Shown here piece after piece: positions 1 through 12,050 of a stretch of DNA of 64,000 nt. Position 1 is the first letter of the stretch; every line of letters starts with the position of its first letter. Origin of the DNA: Panax quinquefolius (taxonomy: Eukaryota > Streptophyta > Magnoliopsida > Apiales > Araliaceae); contig CM035167.1 in the NCBI GenBank assembly GCA_020205615.1, positions 62,499,436 through 62,563,435 on the forward strand. Direction: 5' to 3'. The position numbers and the translations under genes are program-made. The notes below the pieces were generated by a model, which was given only the letters and a program-made list of their open reading frames with translations, made no database searches and was not told the origin of the DNA.

Positions 1-1535
1 ACTCAAAATATAAACAAATAAAGATCTAAGGCCGCTGACATATGACTGTCAGACAAATATTTTAACTTTCCCAGATTTTTCAAAACTCGATTTTCGAGCA
101 CTTTGATGTTATGGATCCATGATCCAACGGCTCAAATCACAAAAATACACCTTATTACACATATCTAAACAACAAATCACAACATCAAACATCAGATCTA
201 AGGATTTTAAAATTTTAGGGTTTATACCTTTTGAGCTTTGATCCATGAATTTGACTTTGATGATCTGTTATATTCAAGCTAAAGTATGATCTTAGCTTAA
301 TTTATCTCACTTTCTCACTCTATGCTCCCGAATTTCTAGAGAAAGAAGTTCTTGTATGGGTTTGTAAACTAAAGTGAGTATTATCTCTTTTTCTAATCTT
401 TATAATATTTTGATTCATTGTATTGGCTGACACTAGATGGCTGGAAATTAAATATAGAGCACATGCTAGGCTAGGTTTTGGTCACCAACTCACACTAGAG
501 CAAGTCTTGCAAGTTAAGTCACAATAATGCACTAAAGGGCATTTAAGTCTTTTCAAACACAAAATTAATGTCATTCTAGTAAATGGCCAAACCCATAGGG
601 TTTGGGGTTTGGATTAGGGTTTAGGGTTTAGAAAATTTAGGGTTTAGGATTTGAAAAATAATTCTAGAATTTCCAAATTAGGTTTTCAAAAATAAAAATT
701 TATATTTCTAAATTATAATTATAATTTTCTAATTATAATAAAATTTCTTAATCATAACTTAAATCTTGCTAATTAGGATTAACATTTCTTAATTAAAATT
801 GCTAATTTAGCAATTAGGGTCAAAATGGTCATTAGGGTTTTCAACCCCCAAATTAGGGTTTCTAAATAGAAAAATAATTTTCCTATATTAGAAATTTAAT
901 TTCGTAATTAGATTAGGGTTTTCTAATTACTTAACTTGAAAATTAGGATTAGGGTTTCCTAATTAACATTACAATTATTACATTAATAATTAGATTTTCC
1001 CCACTTATAAATTAGGGTTACAAATCCCGAAATTAGGTTTTTTCTAAATTTGAAATTAGGGTTTGCTAATTAATTAAGCTTTACCCTAATTAATATACTA
1101 ATTAATAACACTTAAGCAATATAATAATTATTTAAGTTCCCAGATTAGGGTTTTAAATTCTTGAATTAGGGGTTTTTGATTTAGGAGGCTGAAATTAGGT
1201 TTTCGAACCCAGGTTTTAGGGTTTCTTATTAATCGCTAGGATTTTCTAACCGAACGCTAATGTTCTTCATATATAATTAGTGTTTGTTACAGATATCGTT
1301 TATCTGGCCATCCCTTGACCCTTAACCACATACTGTACACATATACACAGAACATATTCATTTATTCCTTAATCCTGAATAATTGACCTAAATCCTTCAC
1401 AAAATTTTGAAATCCTCAAAATTCCTTCTTAAAAATATCAAACGCATACACTTATTTTCTGTTTAGGTTCTAATATTGAACCTTAAATAAATTAATAAAA
1501 TTTTAAAAAAAATTCAAAATTCTCGGGTTGTCACA
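1..1535 (-). repeat. E 3' LTR, partial (cut by window start)
   Basis: Bases 1-150 match 5764-5908, and about 145-1535 match 40886-42269, so this is the part of the E LTR proximal to the interior. It holds many TTTAGGG-like heptamers between about 590 and 1240. It ends CA immediately before a polypurine tract on the minus strand. It contains no coding sequence. Confidence 0.88.
590..1240. repeat. Telomere-like TTTAGGG/TTAGGGTTT-rich LTR segment
   Basis: About 650 bp contain dozens of TTAGGGTTT-like words, some directly adjacent (around 600-660), others separated by AT-rich spacers such as AATTAGGG. The same segment recurs in the other E LTR at 41335-41990, so it belongs to the element and is not a captured telomere. 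Confidence 0.7.
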
Positions 1536-3244
1536 TTCACCCCTTCTTCTAAAAATTTCGTCCCTGAAATTTACCTTACACCTTACATCATTCATCATAC
1601 ACCATTCACACACATTCGCTTGCTACCCAATACACCACTCACAATAGTAAAAGTTTTCAAATTGTGCTGAGGGGTCATATAGACCATGAACACATAGTTT
1701 TAACGGTAGTGATCATACCGCAAAACAATACATTACTTGGTATGTTTACAATCGCAAAGAAGGTAAACTACCGTTGTTAGTACTTTAGGTGATCAACCTA
1801 TCGTACTCTTACGTCATGCATAACGTATTAATTATGTATAGCGAATATTTACGCTACTTGATTGGATTATTTATCCAAACAACATAGTTCACCTCAGTCT
1901 TACTGGATTCCGCACCAAAACAATTTGGTTCGGGAAATTTCTTTCAATGAATACTTAGAGTTTTCATAAACATTAGTCTAGGTGAATCGAATAGCATAGA
2001 CTCATATCAATAATTCAATTCAATCGAATTATTAAAGTGTAGCCAAACCCTGTTGGCAAATTAAAATTTTTGAAAATATTTTCTAGAATGACGTCATGAT
2101 GTCGTACTGTATTAATAGTCCGTTTGAGGATGTCGCCATTTTATAACTTTGTCATAACACATCATACAATAGTGGAACAACGATTTTAGATCAAATTCAC
2201 ACTAAGTATTCTTGTATTTACAACTCCATCAAATTTTTATCATCTCTGCACCAGGTTACATGGTATATAAGTGATAAATAAAATAAATTTTAATATTTCA
2301 AATCATTTGCGTCTAGCTGAAATAAGTAGCATAGACTATACTTTAAACTGTTTCAAAAATGATTACGAGTCTACATTTTTTTTTCAAAAACACATAGTGC
2401 GTATTTAGCTTGATGTCAACATTTCGAAGTCTAGCATAGCTAGGAGTTTTGGAAAACTTATGTCTCCACTAATAATCATTTGCTTAAACAATCTACCTGT
2501 TCCTATTATCCTCAATACTGCATTTACACTTAGTTCTACCCAGTTCGTCAAACTTAAGAACTCGTATTTAACCTTATATCCTCTACCTATGACCTATCTA
2601 TCTGTTATACACATGAGAAAGGAATCACCCTCTTAACACGCATATAGCAAATAGCGCGACACAACATTTCAATGATTATCAATGCCGGATAATAAGTAGT
2701 TTTTACACCAAGTACAATTCCCCGCCCATACAAAGAATCATACAACTCAGATGCCGACATGAATCCTCAATTGAATCCCCACCTAAAACTAACCCCCTTT
2801 TCAATACGAATTTCATTTAACTCGTATTCATAATCCATAACTCTTTCATGAGTTTTCATAGTACAATTTCATAGTACAACTGCCACACAGCAAACTTTGT
2901 TGTAACTTTTCAATCATTCGCTTGATCCTTTTCCCTTCTATCACCTTATCAGATCACGGGGTGATCTCATCGTATATGTTATGATTCATTTCTATGTCTT
3001 GATCGATTTGTTTTACGATCTTATATCACTGCACTTTTAGTCTTTTAGACTCTATCTATTTCTCACTACTGTTCAACTTTATTATCAGAGTTAGGAAACT
3101 CTGTATCTTATAACTCGCCGAGATTCTTCTTTGAATCTTACCAACCAACTAACTCTATTTGAGTTAGTACTTATCCTAATCACTGTGATTATTAGTCTCA
3201 GGTATTCCTACCTAAAGTTCATAACCTACAGCTTTGATACCAAC
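1536..3244 (-). other. E internal region, apparently non-coding
   Basis: On the minus strand this begins with a PBS TGGTATCAAAGC (3231-3242), two bases from the LTR, and ends in a purine-rich tract at about 1536-1552. No gag or pol motif was seen in any frame. Only the last 40 bases (about 1540-1580) read like the usual gypsy pol tail preceding the polypurine tract. Bases 1640-2100 resemble part of fragment H (about 55060-55400), with shared words such as AGGTGATCA and CTCTTACGT, hinting that E and H are related. Confidence 0.65.
3231..3242 (-). other. E primer-binding site
   Basis: Minus strand TGGTATCAAAGC starts two bases inside the LTR end at 3245. It matches the initiator-tRNA-Met-type PBS usual in plant LTR elements, with one change from TGGTATCAGAGC. 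Confidence 0.8.
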
Positions 3245-4955
3245 TGTGACGGCCCCGAATCCGAGGTCCCGAATCACTGCAGATCCGGTTCGATCATTCT
3301 ATACAACTATTACTATTTGAGAAAGATATAAACATAAATTGTTTATACATTAAATTTACACACTTTTCCCCAAGTTCGAGTAACCTTAACTTAATAAACA
3401 ATTCATAACTATCTAACATATAACATTATTATCAAACTACACTATTATAAAACTAATCGCGCATATTAACTTTAAGCTGGAATTGTCTTTGACCTTTCCT
3501 GGTATCCGACGCATTCGTCTTAATCTGCAATGTTTATCATGATATAGCAAGGGTGAACATGAAAGTTGCCCAGCAAGTTTAAATTTAACAATATAACGAT
3601 ATATCATGATTGAAAGAGTCTGAATAATAAGCTGGCTATAATTCAAAAATATAATTGTGAACTAGCAGGAACAAATTTATGACTGAACAAGTATTATACA
3701 TGAACAAATATATCTGAACCAACTGGTAATAAAGGTGATCATTTTTCATAATACGACTTATACATGCAATATGTACAAAGTACAATTCATGGCAACCAGC
3801 AATGTTTAACCATAAGCTTATCTGAATGAAATAACTCTTATTAGAGTTAAGTAAAACAAACTTGCACGAACTGGTTGATTCAGTAACCTTGATTTATAAT
3901 GCTTTATCCGAAGACCTAATATTAGTAATATAGATCTCCAATATTAGAAAAATATCATCACAATATAATACTATTATATATATATATATAATAACCTAAA
4001 CACATAACACATAACCCTATCAGTCTATAACACACAGATGACTCAGTATTAAATTAAACTATTTCAGTCTGACTTGAAACCGACACAAAGCTGACATATC
4101 GACGGTCTAGTCGGATAATATCGAGTTTAAGTTCGATTAAACTCGCCTAAACACTTAACAATTAACTAAGATAATTTTAATATCGATTGAAATATTTTTA
4201 AAAAGCTCGTAATAATTTTTAAATAATTATTACAATTTATCTTAATTTTTAATCATTAATATCGTATTTAAATGAATTAAAATACATAATTCCTTTATCA
4301 TTAATATTTATTTATTTATCAAATATTAATGAAATATATCACATAATATTATAATATATTTATAATATTACAAAGTATTTTAATATCTTTAAATCATATT
4401 TATATGATTTTTAAACACTTAAATCCATTATCGATTATTGCTTTTAATATTAAAATATTAATATTTTCATGACAAAATATCAAAAGTTATATTTTTAACT
4501 TAAAATATTTTTTAACACTTAAATCATTTTTATATAATTTATAAACCATTAATTTATTTTTCCATAATTTATTTAATATATTTATTAAATAAACTAATTA
4601 TCATTAATATTAATTAATTAATGAATTTCATCACAAAATATTAAGCGTTCTTTGAAAATCACTTAAAATAACTTCAAATATTTTCTTATACCATAATATT
4701 ATTTTTCATGATTTTTCATGAATTAAAATTATTTTAAATCATTTATTTAATATTATAATTAAATAAATTAAATACCATTTATATTCAAAAATATTAAATA
4801 TTTATGAAATATACTCTAAATAATTAAAAACTAATTTTTAGATTTTAAAATAATTTTTTTAGAATTTATTTAGTATTTTTAATAATTAAAAACCATTTTT
4901 ATCTATTTTTAATTAATTCTCGAAAAATAATAATAATAAAACTGTCACTAAAGGG

Positions 4956-4985
4956 ACCTATAGCGACATAACCGTCGCTATAGGT
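4956..4985. other. 12-bp perfect inverted repeat (hairpin) in E LTR
   Basis: The arms ACCTATAGCGAC and GTCGCTATAGGT are exact reverse complements separated by six bases. This is GC-richer than its surroundings. Function is unknown. Confidence 0.6.
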
Positions 4986-5906
4986 GTTCTTGGTGTTTTT
5001 GAGCAAGAACCCAGAAACTCATAGCAGAATACATGGTACCTATTTTAACCGGCTTTATTTATTAATCCTTACATGTTATGAGATATCTAAAGCATTTTTA
5101 TTGTAGTAAGTGTGTAGTACTACAATAATAAACAAAGATATAGGTCATTCAACAAACAAACAAAGAGATCTAAACCTCTAAAATCTTCGTCGAGAATGTT
5201 CACGGGTTTTCCGAAACCCGTGCGATTAAGTCTTTCGATTTCGTGCTCGATTATATAAATGTTCTGGTGATGCAAAAGGGGGGGTCTTGGTTCATACATC
5301 TAGAGTGTATGTCAAGGAACAACAACATCGCTTGATCTCAATCAAACAACAACGGAATCACAATATACAACTCGGTCAACGGCTGTCAGAAATACTGTTC
5401 TTACGTTTTCTGGAATTTCCAGAAAACAGAAAATCATACCGGATGGTCTCATTTGACCATCCACTACATCCCATATGCTTGTTTTTTAAAGGATCTAAAG
5501 GTACTATTCTAGAGTCCATATTACAGGCTAAAACATGTACATAAAAACAACATCAAACAGATTAAAACCTGACAGATATGGAACTTAGAAGATCTTGTCA
5601 GACGCTGCAAAAAAACCAATTATGGGTAACCCAGAATGTCCATGGTCATGCTCGGTCAACCCTCTTTGACCATAAATATCTTGAAATTTGTAAATGGAAT
5701 AGATTTGATTCCACTTCCTCATCAAAGACCTCCTGTCAGACTACAAGTCTAAAGCTTAAAACAACTCAAAATATAAACAAATAAAGATCTAAGGCCACTG
5801 ACATATGACTGTCAGTCAAATATTTTAACTTTCTCAGATTTTTGAAAACTCGATTTTCGAGCACTTTGATGTTATGGATCCATGATCCAACGGCCCAGAT
5901 CACTAA

Positions 5907-5911
5907 AATAC
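5907..5911. repeat. Target-site duplication of D (left)
   Basis: AATAC here and at 40885-40889 flank TG...CA. Removing 5912-40884 and one AATAC restores the E LTR as it reads at 145-160. Confidence 0.92.
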
Positions 5912-7797
5912 TGTTAGGTTTGTAATATTCATGAACGCAATCAAATTGCATAAAAAGTGTGGAAGCGTGTAAAATCAGAGTTTAAAAATTTACAAACCAT
6001 ATACCCGGATCACCCTTTATGCACAATTATTAATTAAACGAAAAGATAAAGAATAAAATCATACCCTTGAAGATCGAGCTTCCTCAGGTACAAGTTCACC
6101 TCCAAATCCTTTCGCGTTCAACTTGAATCCACCGGGTTTGGTTCCTTCCTTTGATCAACGTTAGCCACCCATATGTTTGGCCTCAGAGGTGATCCACGAG
6201 GAAGAAGAAAATTCAAGAAAAGGGGTATTGGCTCAAACCCTAGTTTTTCTATCTCTATAGAAAGGGTGTACTCTCCCAACAATTGGAATTATGTCGTATG
6301 TTGAAAAAGTCAACAACCCCCACCATCCATAATAAGACTCCTCTTATTTATTGATGTGGGCAACCCTCCTTAACAATTAAGGAATTGGGATTTATTTAAT
6401 TAATTAAATTCTTTTAATTAATTAAGCTTCCTAATCTTATTAGGGATAATAAATTAAATTCCTTTAACTAATTTTCCTTCCTAATCCAATTAGGAATAAA
6501 TGAGAGTACTTATATTAAATTAATTCCTAAACTCTTTTAGAAATTAAAATAATAATAATTGTAATAATATTAATAAGACTCCTCTTATTAATTTATATTT
6601 AATATTTCTAAAATATTAAATAATAAATATTAAGCTATTTAATTTATTCTATCACCATAGATTAAATTAAATATACATAATATATTATTACGATTATGCC
6701 ATTAACTTATTAAATAATCATTCTTCCTTTTATGGTGTGACCCTCTAGGTTCTCCATATTAAAACCGGTTGTGAATAAATCAATTAGAACAATTCTAATC
6801 TTATTTAAATAAATAAATTAAACAATTAATTTATTTAAATAAATAATATTTATTCTACAATAGGGATAAGCCTCCTAGCGATCGGCGACTTTTCGGATAA
6901 TATAGATTTCAACATTAATCATAAAAGAACCTTTGAGTAAATAGTTAAAATGACAATTCAATCCTTCCACCATCTGATGTCCAATTAAATATAAGACATG
7001 GAATTCTTTGTCGAGTCTTATTTTATTTAATTATATGTATTTCGACTCTTAAATGCCTGACAACAAATAATGCAAATTAGAAACTCGTTTCTAATTTCAT
7101 TCTCGCCTTAACCCGAGGACTCTTTGGGTTGTCATTTATCGAATCACATAGGACATTCTCTTCTTTTATTAGAAGTGGTAGATTCTTTATTGATCATACA
7201 TTATCTCCATGTACAACTTATTATACCCAAGCATACCCTTTGATATACCCTAAGGGTCTTAAGGAATAAGTCAAAGTATAACTCATCATACACAAGATAC
7301 TATGATGATCTCAAGTCCAAGGATCACTTGTACTACTATCACTACTGAGAATTCCTATTGACAGCAAATAAAACTCCATTAGGTATTCCTTAGCGAGCCC
7401 ACGTTCAAAGATGAACTTATTCTCTAATAAGCACCTACATACTCGCTTTAGTGTCTCCACACAAATGATCATGAGATCAATCATCCTCATCCAATGAGCA
7501 AGCAACGTATGTACCAATCTATCCGGATTCACTAATCCCCAATTTAGTAATCCAATGATTGGGAACTATTTTAGTTTTAAGCTTTCTAAGAATTTAGATC
7601 TCATTAGAATGATCATCATCATTATTCTAAAAGCATTGCTTAAAACTATGGGTTTATCACATATTATAAAAACGACATCATGTAGATAATTAAAAGCCTT
7701 TAATAAATTAATACTTTTTATTAATAAATGAATAAGATTATTACAAAGTATATGCTTTATCATCAATCATGATTGGCTTGTGTGCATACTACTTTCA
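5912..7797 (-). repeat. D 3' LTR
   Basis: It starts TGTTAGGTTTG and ends CTTTCA. It matches the split right LTR of D (22965-23232, 39268-40884) with only small differences visible. No coding sequence is supported; open frames around 7311-7766 have no domain. Confidence 0.92.
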
Positions 7798-7811
7798 ATC
7801 TCCCACTTGCA
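7798..7811 (-). other. D polypurine tract
   Basis: On the minus strand a GCAAGTGGGAGAT tract abuts the LTR, the usual AAGTGGGAG form seen in plant copia elements. It fixes the element on the minus strand. Confidence 0.8.
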
Positions 7812-7829
7812 CTAAAGCCAATCGTCATT

Positions 7830-8725
7830 GTATCTTATACTCTTCTTCTCTAAGTGACGATTATCCTGCTTTTGGATAAGATTTAGTTAATGGATATGTA
7901 ATGTTGTTCTTGAGAGTCCACTATCTCTATTGTGATTTCCCATCTTTCAATGATTCTAATAATCAAATGAAAGTGCCACAACACATGTTTAGATCCAAGA
8001 TGAGATTTAGGAACTATTCCTAGTTACGTAATGAACTTTTAATCCAAACAATCAACTTGCGACTTCATTTATAGCTATATACTTTGTCTTTATCACTAAA
8101 CCGGTAACTCTTTCTTTGTTTGGAACCTTTCAATTCAACGCACCATTGTTCAAGATAACGCTTTACCTTAAAGTGGATTTTACGTCATCTTAGGTCATCT
8201 CGAAAAACTTGAGTCTGCTAAGCCCTCTAGTTTTAATTTAGACCCACCATGAATATGATCACATCCTTAGTGCTTGGGTTAAGCACTTTAAGATGTTTTT
8301 CAGCGACTCATAGTGAACTTCTCCGAATATGGTGATCAACATCGGGTCTCGTACATTTCATTGCATGCATAATAGTCACTCATGCGACCTCTCTTTTCAG
8401 AGTCGTGGGGACTATTAAGAGAGATACACTCCATAGCTCATCGACATGAGACATCTCTTGGAGTTTGTCATGCTAAACAACTTTAGCATCAAATGAATAT
8501 ACGTTCCTTGGGTTAAGTCGAGCATCCTCTTAAATCTATCTATATAGATTTGCATCCCCAATTAAGATACTCTTCCAAATCATTCATGGAGGAATGTTTA
8601 GACAACTTTATCTTTACTGATTGTAGCATTGGTATGTTATTCCTTATCCGTAGTAGATCAACATATAATACTAGAAATTTCACGACGCTCCCACTGACCC
8701 TTTTGTACACACTAGAATTCTTACC
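7830..8725 (-). pseudogene. D pol: RT C-terminus and RNase H, degenerate
   Basis: Read on the minus strand, this matches the second half of copia RT followed by RNase H. KRVSGS and VVKFLVLYVD lie at about 8655-8715, where copia has its catalytic YVDD. Here the motif reads YVDL, followed by a short deletion. Then come NNIPMLQSVK and MNDLEEYL. Further on, motifs recall YADYAS (as SDYYAC), TRPDV, the GGS-LEG block and SKHVLWHFHLI (7971-7997), the conserved end of copia RNase H. There are many stops and several frame changes. The RT part upstream of YVDD is absent: only about 200 bp of unrelated-looking sequence separates this from integrase. Confidence 0.8.
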
Positions 8726-8944
8726 TCATCGTATGTAACTCTGGATCATCATCTTCTATGATGCGTACCTCATCATCATCATCCATGATGAATCCATACC
8801 TCCTAGGTATCTTGGTACTATTCGGTTATGATTGATTTTGTGGTACAATAGGTCTATCTATAGGTTCCTCTTATTTGACTTATAGTGTTTTGTGGTTCTT
8901 GAACTCTTCAAGATCTATTATCCTCCCACTAGCCCCTTTAATGA

Positions 8945-9480
8945 TAAACACCTTTATCTAGAAGGCAAGGTGTTTATGATAAACACCTTTTGTTATGTAG
9001 GATTATAGAACATATGTCCTAAACTTACTTTAGGATGTCCCACAAATCTGTACAAGTCAAATTTTGTCCCAAGCTTATCCTTTGAAACCTTTTCACATAA
9101 GTTGGACAACCCCTTATCTTAACATACTTAAGATTAGGAATCCTCCCTGTCCATAACTTTTATGGAGTCTTGAGGCCGAATTTTGAGGTTACCATTTTCG
9201 TAGATATGCAGCCATTTCTAGGACATTATCCTAGAAGGATACTGGAATGTCGGTAAAATCATTATGGATCGTCAACAAGGTATGATTTTTCCTTTCAGAT
9301 ACATCAATCAATTATTACGTATCATGAGGTGTCCATTATGAGAAAAACCATTTGAGATGATCTAGAAACTTATTACACAAGTATTTATTCCTTGATCTAA
9401 TCAAAGAATCTTAATACTTTGCCAATTTGTTTCACTTACGAATTCTTTGAACCTTTCAAATAATTCACACTTGTATTCAA
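8945..9480 (-). pseudogene. D pol: integrase core fragment, degenerate
   Basis: Minus-strand pieces match the copia integrase in order: SERKNHTLL, then DFTDIPVSF (about 9237-9268) and LEMAAYL, then CPTYVKRF (about 9084-9113) and the DLCRF-type block (about 9041-9080). These are the landmarks of the second half of the copia rve domain (the ERRNRTLL, SFWGYALETAAYL and GCPAYVK blocks). Stops and frameshifts break it throughout. The catalytic first aspartates were not identified with confidence. Confidence 0.72.
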
Positions 9481-9599
9481 CAAATACATACATTCAACTC
9501 TTTGAATGATCATCTCCTTTTCTTATACTAATTTGTTCAATATGTAAAATTATTTTCATGTAAGTCAGTATACAAAATTTATTAAGTAATATTCGATTC

Positions 9600-10770
9600 T
9601 ATACAAAACATTATTATTATAAATAGAACAACAATTGTTCTTAATTATAATACCAAAGATTTCATTGTCCAACAATAAAATGGAAATAATATTTTAACAA
9701 GAAGCTGGAATACAATAACAACTTATTGACTTAATAGATTTGCGTAGGCATTGCTAAACTATAAGTTTCTATAGCTAATGCAAACAACCTTTGCTTCATT
9801 TTCGCACATAGGATTACTTATATTTGTTTAGTTTTCTACTTACCTTGGTCCTTCATAAATCTATATTTATGATAACCAAAGTCGGTATCCAATATCCAAG
9901 TAGAACCTTGACTTAAAGAAAAATTTATTTCAATCATGAACAAAAGCGTATTATGGCAGAAACTTCACTAAGCTTCTTTGGTTAGCCTCTGCAAGATACT
10001 TCTCGATTTCTTTCCGATGTTCAGGCTTATTGCGGTGGAAGCAAACTCATTTGCTATCCGTGATCAGTTTTGTTCTTATTATCCTTTGTTTACGCCTTTC
10101 TATTTACCTTCTTTGAATCGTTCTTCTTTCGGAAGATCCTTTGGCCCCTACCGAAGAAGACATGGTCTTTCTTGGTTGGAAAGTGACTCTTAACATTTTT
10201 CAACATGTTAAGCAAATCAAAAAAGGCGATATCTAGCTTGTTCATATGAAAAATTCACAACAATTGTGAAAGGAGTCAGGGAGTGAGTGCAAGATCAAAT
10301 CTTAGCTCAACTCTCCATCCATGACAAAACCGGTTGTCCTAATTGATCAATCAAATTGATTATGTTAAGAACTTTTTTATCATACTTTATAGTGCCATTG
10401 GCCATTCTAGATCGGAAGAGCTCCTTAGATATCTCGATATCTATCGGTCCTACTTTCCTCACCATCAACTACTTGATGTGCGGGAATATAGTAGGAGCAT
10501 CCATAGTTTCATCTTGTGGCGTGAAGCTCGTTACTCATGGATGCGAGCATGATGCATTGAGCTAATGTGCATCATCTTGCCACTTTCTAAAAGTAGCAAT
10601 CTCTTCCTCGGAGGCATTATGCGCAACCATTGCGAGGATAGGCGATTAAGGAAATAAGATAGCTTTTTCGACTATGAGAACTATTCTCAAATTCCTTAAC
10701 CAATCAGATTTAATTTGGTGCAGTTAATTTAGCATCTAATATGCTTCGCGATGATAGTAATTTTAGACAT
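9600..10770 (-). pseudogene. D gag, protease and pre-integrase region, degenerate
   Basis: A minus-strand ATG at 10770 opens MSKITII, followed by a copia gag (UBN2-type) block: LDAKLTAPN, WLRNLRIVL, then ASEEEIATF and KWQDDA. A zinc-knuckle relic lies at about 9972-10043: it begins CFH and keeps KPEHRKE, but the second cysteine is replaced. The protease block reads GSTWILDTDFGYH (about 9855-9905), where copia usually has DTGCGYH, so the catalytic DTG is damaged. Beyond it, ALAIETYSL and NKLLLY match the pre-integrase zinc region. Stops occur in every frame. B1 is inserted about 105 bp upstream of the ATG. Confidence 0.82.
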
Positions 10771-10875
10771 TGTAAAATTCTGTAAATGAATTTGTAACTA
10801 ACAACATTTTAACATACATTCTTTTATTAATTACCAAAATAAATTAGGTCTTGTTTTAAATTGGTATCTCCCACT

Positions 10876-10880
10876 ATTTT
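10876..10880. repeat. Target-site duplication of B1 (left)
   Basis: ATTTT here and at 20599-20603 flank the TG...CA ends of B1. Confidence 0.92.
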
Positions 10881-11439
10881 TGTGACGCCCCCAAAATAGG
10901 TATATACAACACCCATTCTGAGTCGCCAAATACATGGTACAAGAAGCAAACTACAACTTCAACAATACAAATGTCGTGTGAAATACGACAATATATACTG
11001 TGAGTTTAAATATAATATTGTCTTCTAGACAATATCCACACGCAAATAAATCCCCATCATAATTATTGATTCATTATTTTACAAAAATGGTGAGGACTAC
11101 TAAACAACTCTCTCTAGAACCTTCATTCCATACTTTGAGCTAGTACTCGCTACATTCTCGCCTCACGAGAAGAAAAATGGAACAACAAGGAAAAGGGTGA
11201 GCTCAACTAGCCCGGTAAAGAATATTATGACTAAGATAATATACAACAAATTATCGTTAGTCTTCAACGAGGGAAAAATCGATAGAATACAATAGACAAC
11301 AAGTTTCGGATCAATATTCGCATAGTGAAATAATAATTCATAGAAGAGTTACGTAGAGAATGAAATCTACTATAATCTATGAATTTAACGGTCCATCATC
11401 AATATTTTATCCTGTAACATCAATCGATATGCATCCGGA

Positions 11440-11645
11440 ATCAAATATTCATCTTTGCACTGGGCCAAAGATATTCATCGATTAAGTCGTATTCATTTAA
11501 ACACTGTTCATCTTTGCACTACTGGTGCCAAAGATATTAATCAATCGGTCATGTTCATCTCAACACTGTTCATCTTTGCACTACAGGCCAAAGATATTCT
11601 TGAAATCATTAATCTGCACTACTGGGCCAAAGATATTCAATAATA
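11440..11645 (-). repeat. LTR tandem repeats around CCAAAGATATTC
   Basis: Four imperfect copies of a 40-60 bp unit carry TTTGCACTACNGGCCAAAG. The same zone occurs in the other B LTRs (18325-18530, 31550-31765) and, with more copies, at 44350-44515. The apparent open frames here are repeat artefacts. Confidence 0.8.
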
Positions 11646-11967
11646 TCATCATTTAAGGCGAGGATGATGAAAATATTTTTAAGAAAGCGAATCCGGTGAA
11701 ACAAAATGACAAGGATTAAGGATTAAGGATTCGTACTTGGTTTTATCCACGCCCAAAAATACCTCAAAAATAATCATAGTGGTGTAAAATTCGAGAATGA
11801 TCAAAACATGGATACAATCGAGTTAGTATCCGAATAGATATTTTGGACAAAAGAAGAAATTTTATTTTTGATTGAATAGTGCCAGTATACGTGAATAGTT
11901 GTAGTATCGTGAATAGTAACTCGACACCAAAAGATAGAAATTCCACAAAAACATCTTCACGCTTCAT

Positions 11968-12050
11968 GAATAGTACTCGTGAATAGTAACTCGTGAATAG
12001 TAACTCATGAATAGTAACTCATGAATAGTAACCCATAAATAGTAACCCCG
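11968..12050 (-). repeat. LTR tandem repeats of GTGAATAGTAACTC
   Basis: About six copies of a 14 bp unit with CGTGAA/CATGAA variants. Equivalent arrays lie at 18840-18955, 31130-31210, 43960-44010 and, as GTGAATAGTAC variants, 53036-53190. They lie upstream of the TATA box in element sense and may be promoter repeats (inference). Confidence 0.82.

Larger units (their letters stand above)
3245..5911 (-). repeat. E 5' LTR, left part
   Basis: It begins TGTGACGG next to the PBS and is broken after 5911 by element D. It is AT-rich with no supported gene. The open frames at 5287-5784 have no recognisable domain and lie inside the LTR. Bases 5764-5911 repeat bases 1-150, which identifies this as LTR. 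Confidence 0.85.

Noticed and set aside
5287..5784. Two short open frames possibly a host gene
   Set aside because: Inside the E LTR, no recognisable domain, no start context or intron signals, and AT-rich background.
8745..8800. GATGAT-rich stretch read as an acidic protein tail
   Set aside because: It lies in the gap between integrase and RT remnants of D on the minus strand; broken and without a homologous block.
9978..10565. Plus-strand open frames of about 70 codons
   Set aside because: Antisense of the D gag/zinc-knuckle region, which reads correctly on the minus strand.
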